Shown piece after piece: positions 6,104 to 6,377 of a DNA stretch of 6,377 nt. The stretch comes from Gemmatimonadota bacterium (GTDB lineage: Bacteria > Gemmatimonadota > Gemmatimonadetes > Longimicrobiales > RSA9), in assembly GCA_019689775.1 (NCBI GenBank), contig JADGGV010000250.1:1-6377 (forward strand). The letters run 5' to 3'. The notes below the pieces were generated by a model, which worked only from the letters and a program-made list of their open reading frames with translations, did not search any database and was not told the origin of the DNA. Position numbers and translations under genes: made by a program. Position 1 is the stretch's first letter. Each line of letters begins with the position of its first letter.

Positions 6104-6117
6104 TCCACGAACCTACC

Positions 6118-6377
6118 ATGACTCTCGTACCCTATCGGACGATCCAGCGGAAGCGGGACGGCGTGGAGCTGTCGCGCTCCGAGCTGGAGGCGTTCTTCCG
6201 GGCCTACGCGGCCGGGGAGGTGCCGGACTATCAGGTCTCGGCGCTGCTGATGGCGATCTATTTCCGGGGGATGACGCCGGCGGAGCTGGCGGCTCTCGTC
6301 GAGGTGATGCTGAGGTCCGGGGCGGTGGTGGATCTCTCCGGGGTGCCGGGCCGGAAGGTCGACAAGCATTCCACGGG
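6118..6377 (+). CDS. deoA: Pyrimidine-nucleoside (thymidine) phosphorylase, N-terminal part
   Basis: These are the first 86 codons of a nucleoside phosphorylase that cleaves pyrimidine nucleosides with phosphate to the free base and (deoxy)ribose-1-phosphate in nucleoside salvage; the rest is beyond the window edge (family about 430-450 residues). Recognisable features are the start IQRKRDGVELS (9-19), the alpha-domain helices with EVPDYQVSALLMAIYFRGM (34-52), DLSGVPGRKVDKHSTG at the edge, and the phosphate/substrate-binding K83-H84-S85 of the family motif KVDKHSTGG. The PDYQ.SALLMAI pattern is closer to Gram-positive Pdp (thymidine and uridine) than to E. coli DeoA (thymidine), so specificity is open. 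ATG 6118 places the conserved N-terminus correctly. No Shine-Dalgarno is visible in the preceding bases (CTCCACGAACCTACC). Confidence 0.9.
   Translation, partial: MTLVPYRTIQRKRDGVELSRSELEAFFRAYAAGEVPDYQVSALLMAIYFRGMTPAELAALVEVMLRSGAVVDLSGVPGRKVDKHST

Larger units (their letters stand above)
5825..6117. other. Gene-free, extremely G+C-rich spacer before the phosphorylase gene
   Basis: About 290 bases without a credible gene. Hand counting gives 27 A/T in the 220 bases at 5841-6060, about 88% G+C, against about 68% in a 60-base sample of the aminopeptidase gene (5041-5100). Reading frames through it give Arg/Ala/Pro/Gly-rich low-complexity translations. It contains many dyads, the main ones listed separately. 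Two smaller hairpins are CGCGGT-CGCC-ACCGCG (5905-5920) and overlapping CCGCGCG/CGCGCGG arms (5895-5909). It probably holds the end of the upstream transcript and the promoter or leader of the phosphorylase gene, but I see no consensus promoter. Confidence 0.6.

Noticed and set aside
5821..6369. 182-codon open frame on the minus strand across the G+C island and the phosphorylase gene
   Set aside because: Half of it is the antisense of a clear phosphorylase N-terminus and the rest is low-complexity Ala/Gly/Arg sequence; no domain is visible.

Overview
This is a GC-rich bacterial segment of ordinary chromosomal type, with six protein genes and no recognisable tRNA, rRNA, CRISPR array, insertion sequence or phage gene. 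The G+C-heavy codon use, the ligA/ruvX neighbourhood, the V4R-domain protein and the exported aminopeptidase P would fit a Gemmatimonadota-like soil or environmental bacterium. No marker gene fixes the taxon, so this is an inference.

Left half (1-3766), minus strand: four genes run right to left with gaps of 16, 9 and 5 bases and look like one transcription unit. In order of transcription they are a PleD-type response regulator/diguanylate cyclase (2789-3766), NAD+-dependent DNA ligase LigA (709-2772), a small V4R-domain protein (154-699), and the first 49 codons of the RuvX/YqgF Holliday-junction resolvase-like nuclease (1-148), which runs off the window edge. The operon mixes second-messenger signalling, a likely small-ligand sensor and two DNA-maintenance enzymes.

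Middle (3767-4094): a gene-free, divergent promoter region of about 330 bases with several short dyads, including an 11-base palindrome centred on 3922.

Right half (4095-6377), plus strand: an exported metallo-aminopeptidase P (4095-5528), then a 77-residue YtxH-type single-span membrane protein (5591-5824). Next comes a gene-free stretch of about 290 bases whose core (5841-6060) is about 88% G+C by hand count and full of inverted repeats. Last is the start of a pyrimidine-nucleoside/thymidine phosphorylase (6118 to the edge).

Most notable: (i) the window starts with a perfect 23-bp inverted repeat inside the ruvX reading frame, whose outer arm encodes residues that do not look like RuvX, so it is probably a fold-back artefact at a contig end; (ii) the mixed signalling and DNA-repair operon; (iii) the extremely G+C-rich, self-complementary spacer before the phosphorylase gene. 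I found no convincing new defence, mobile or biosynthetic system.
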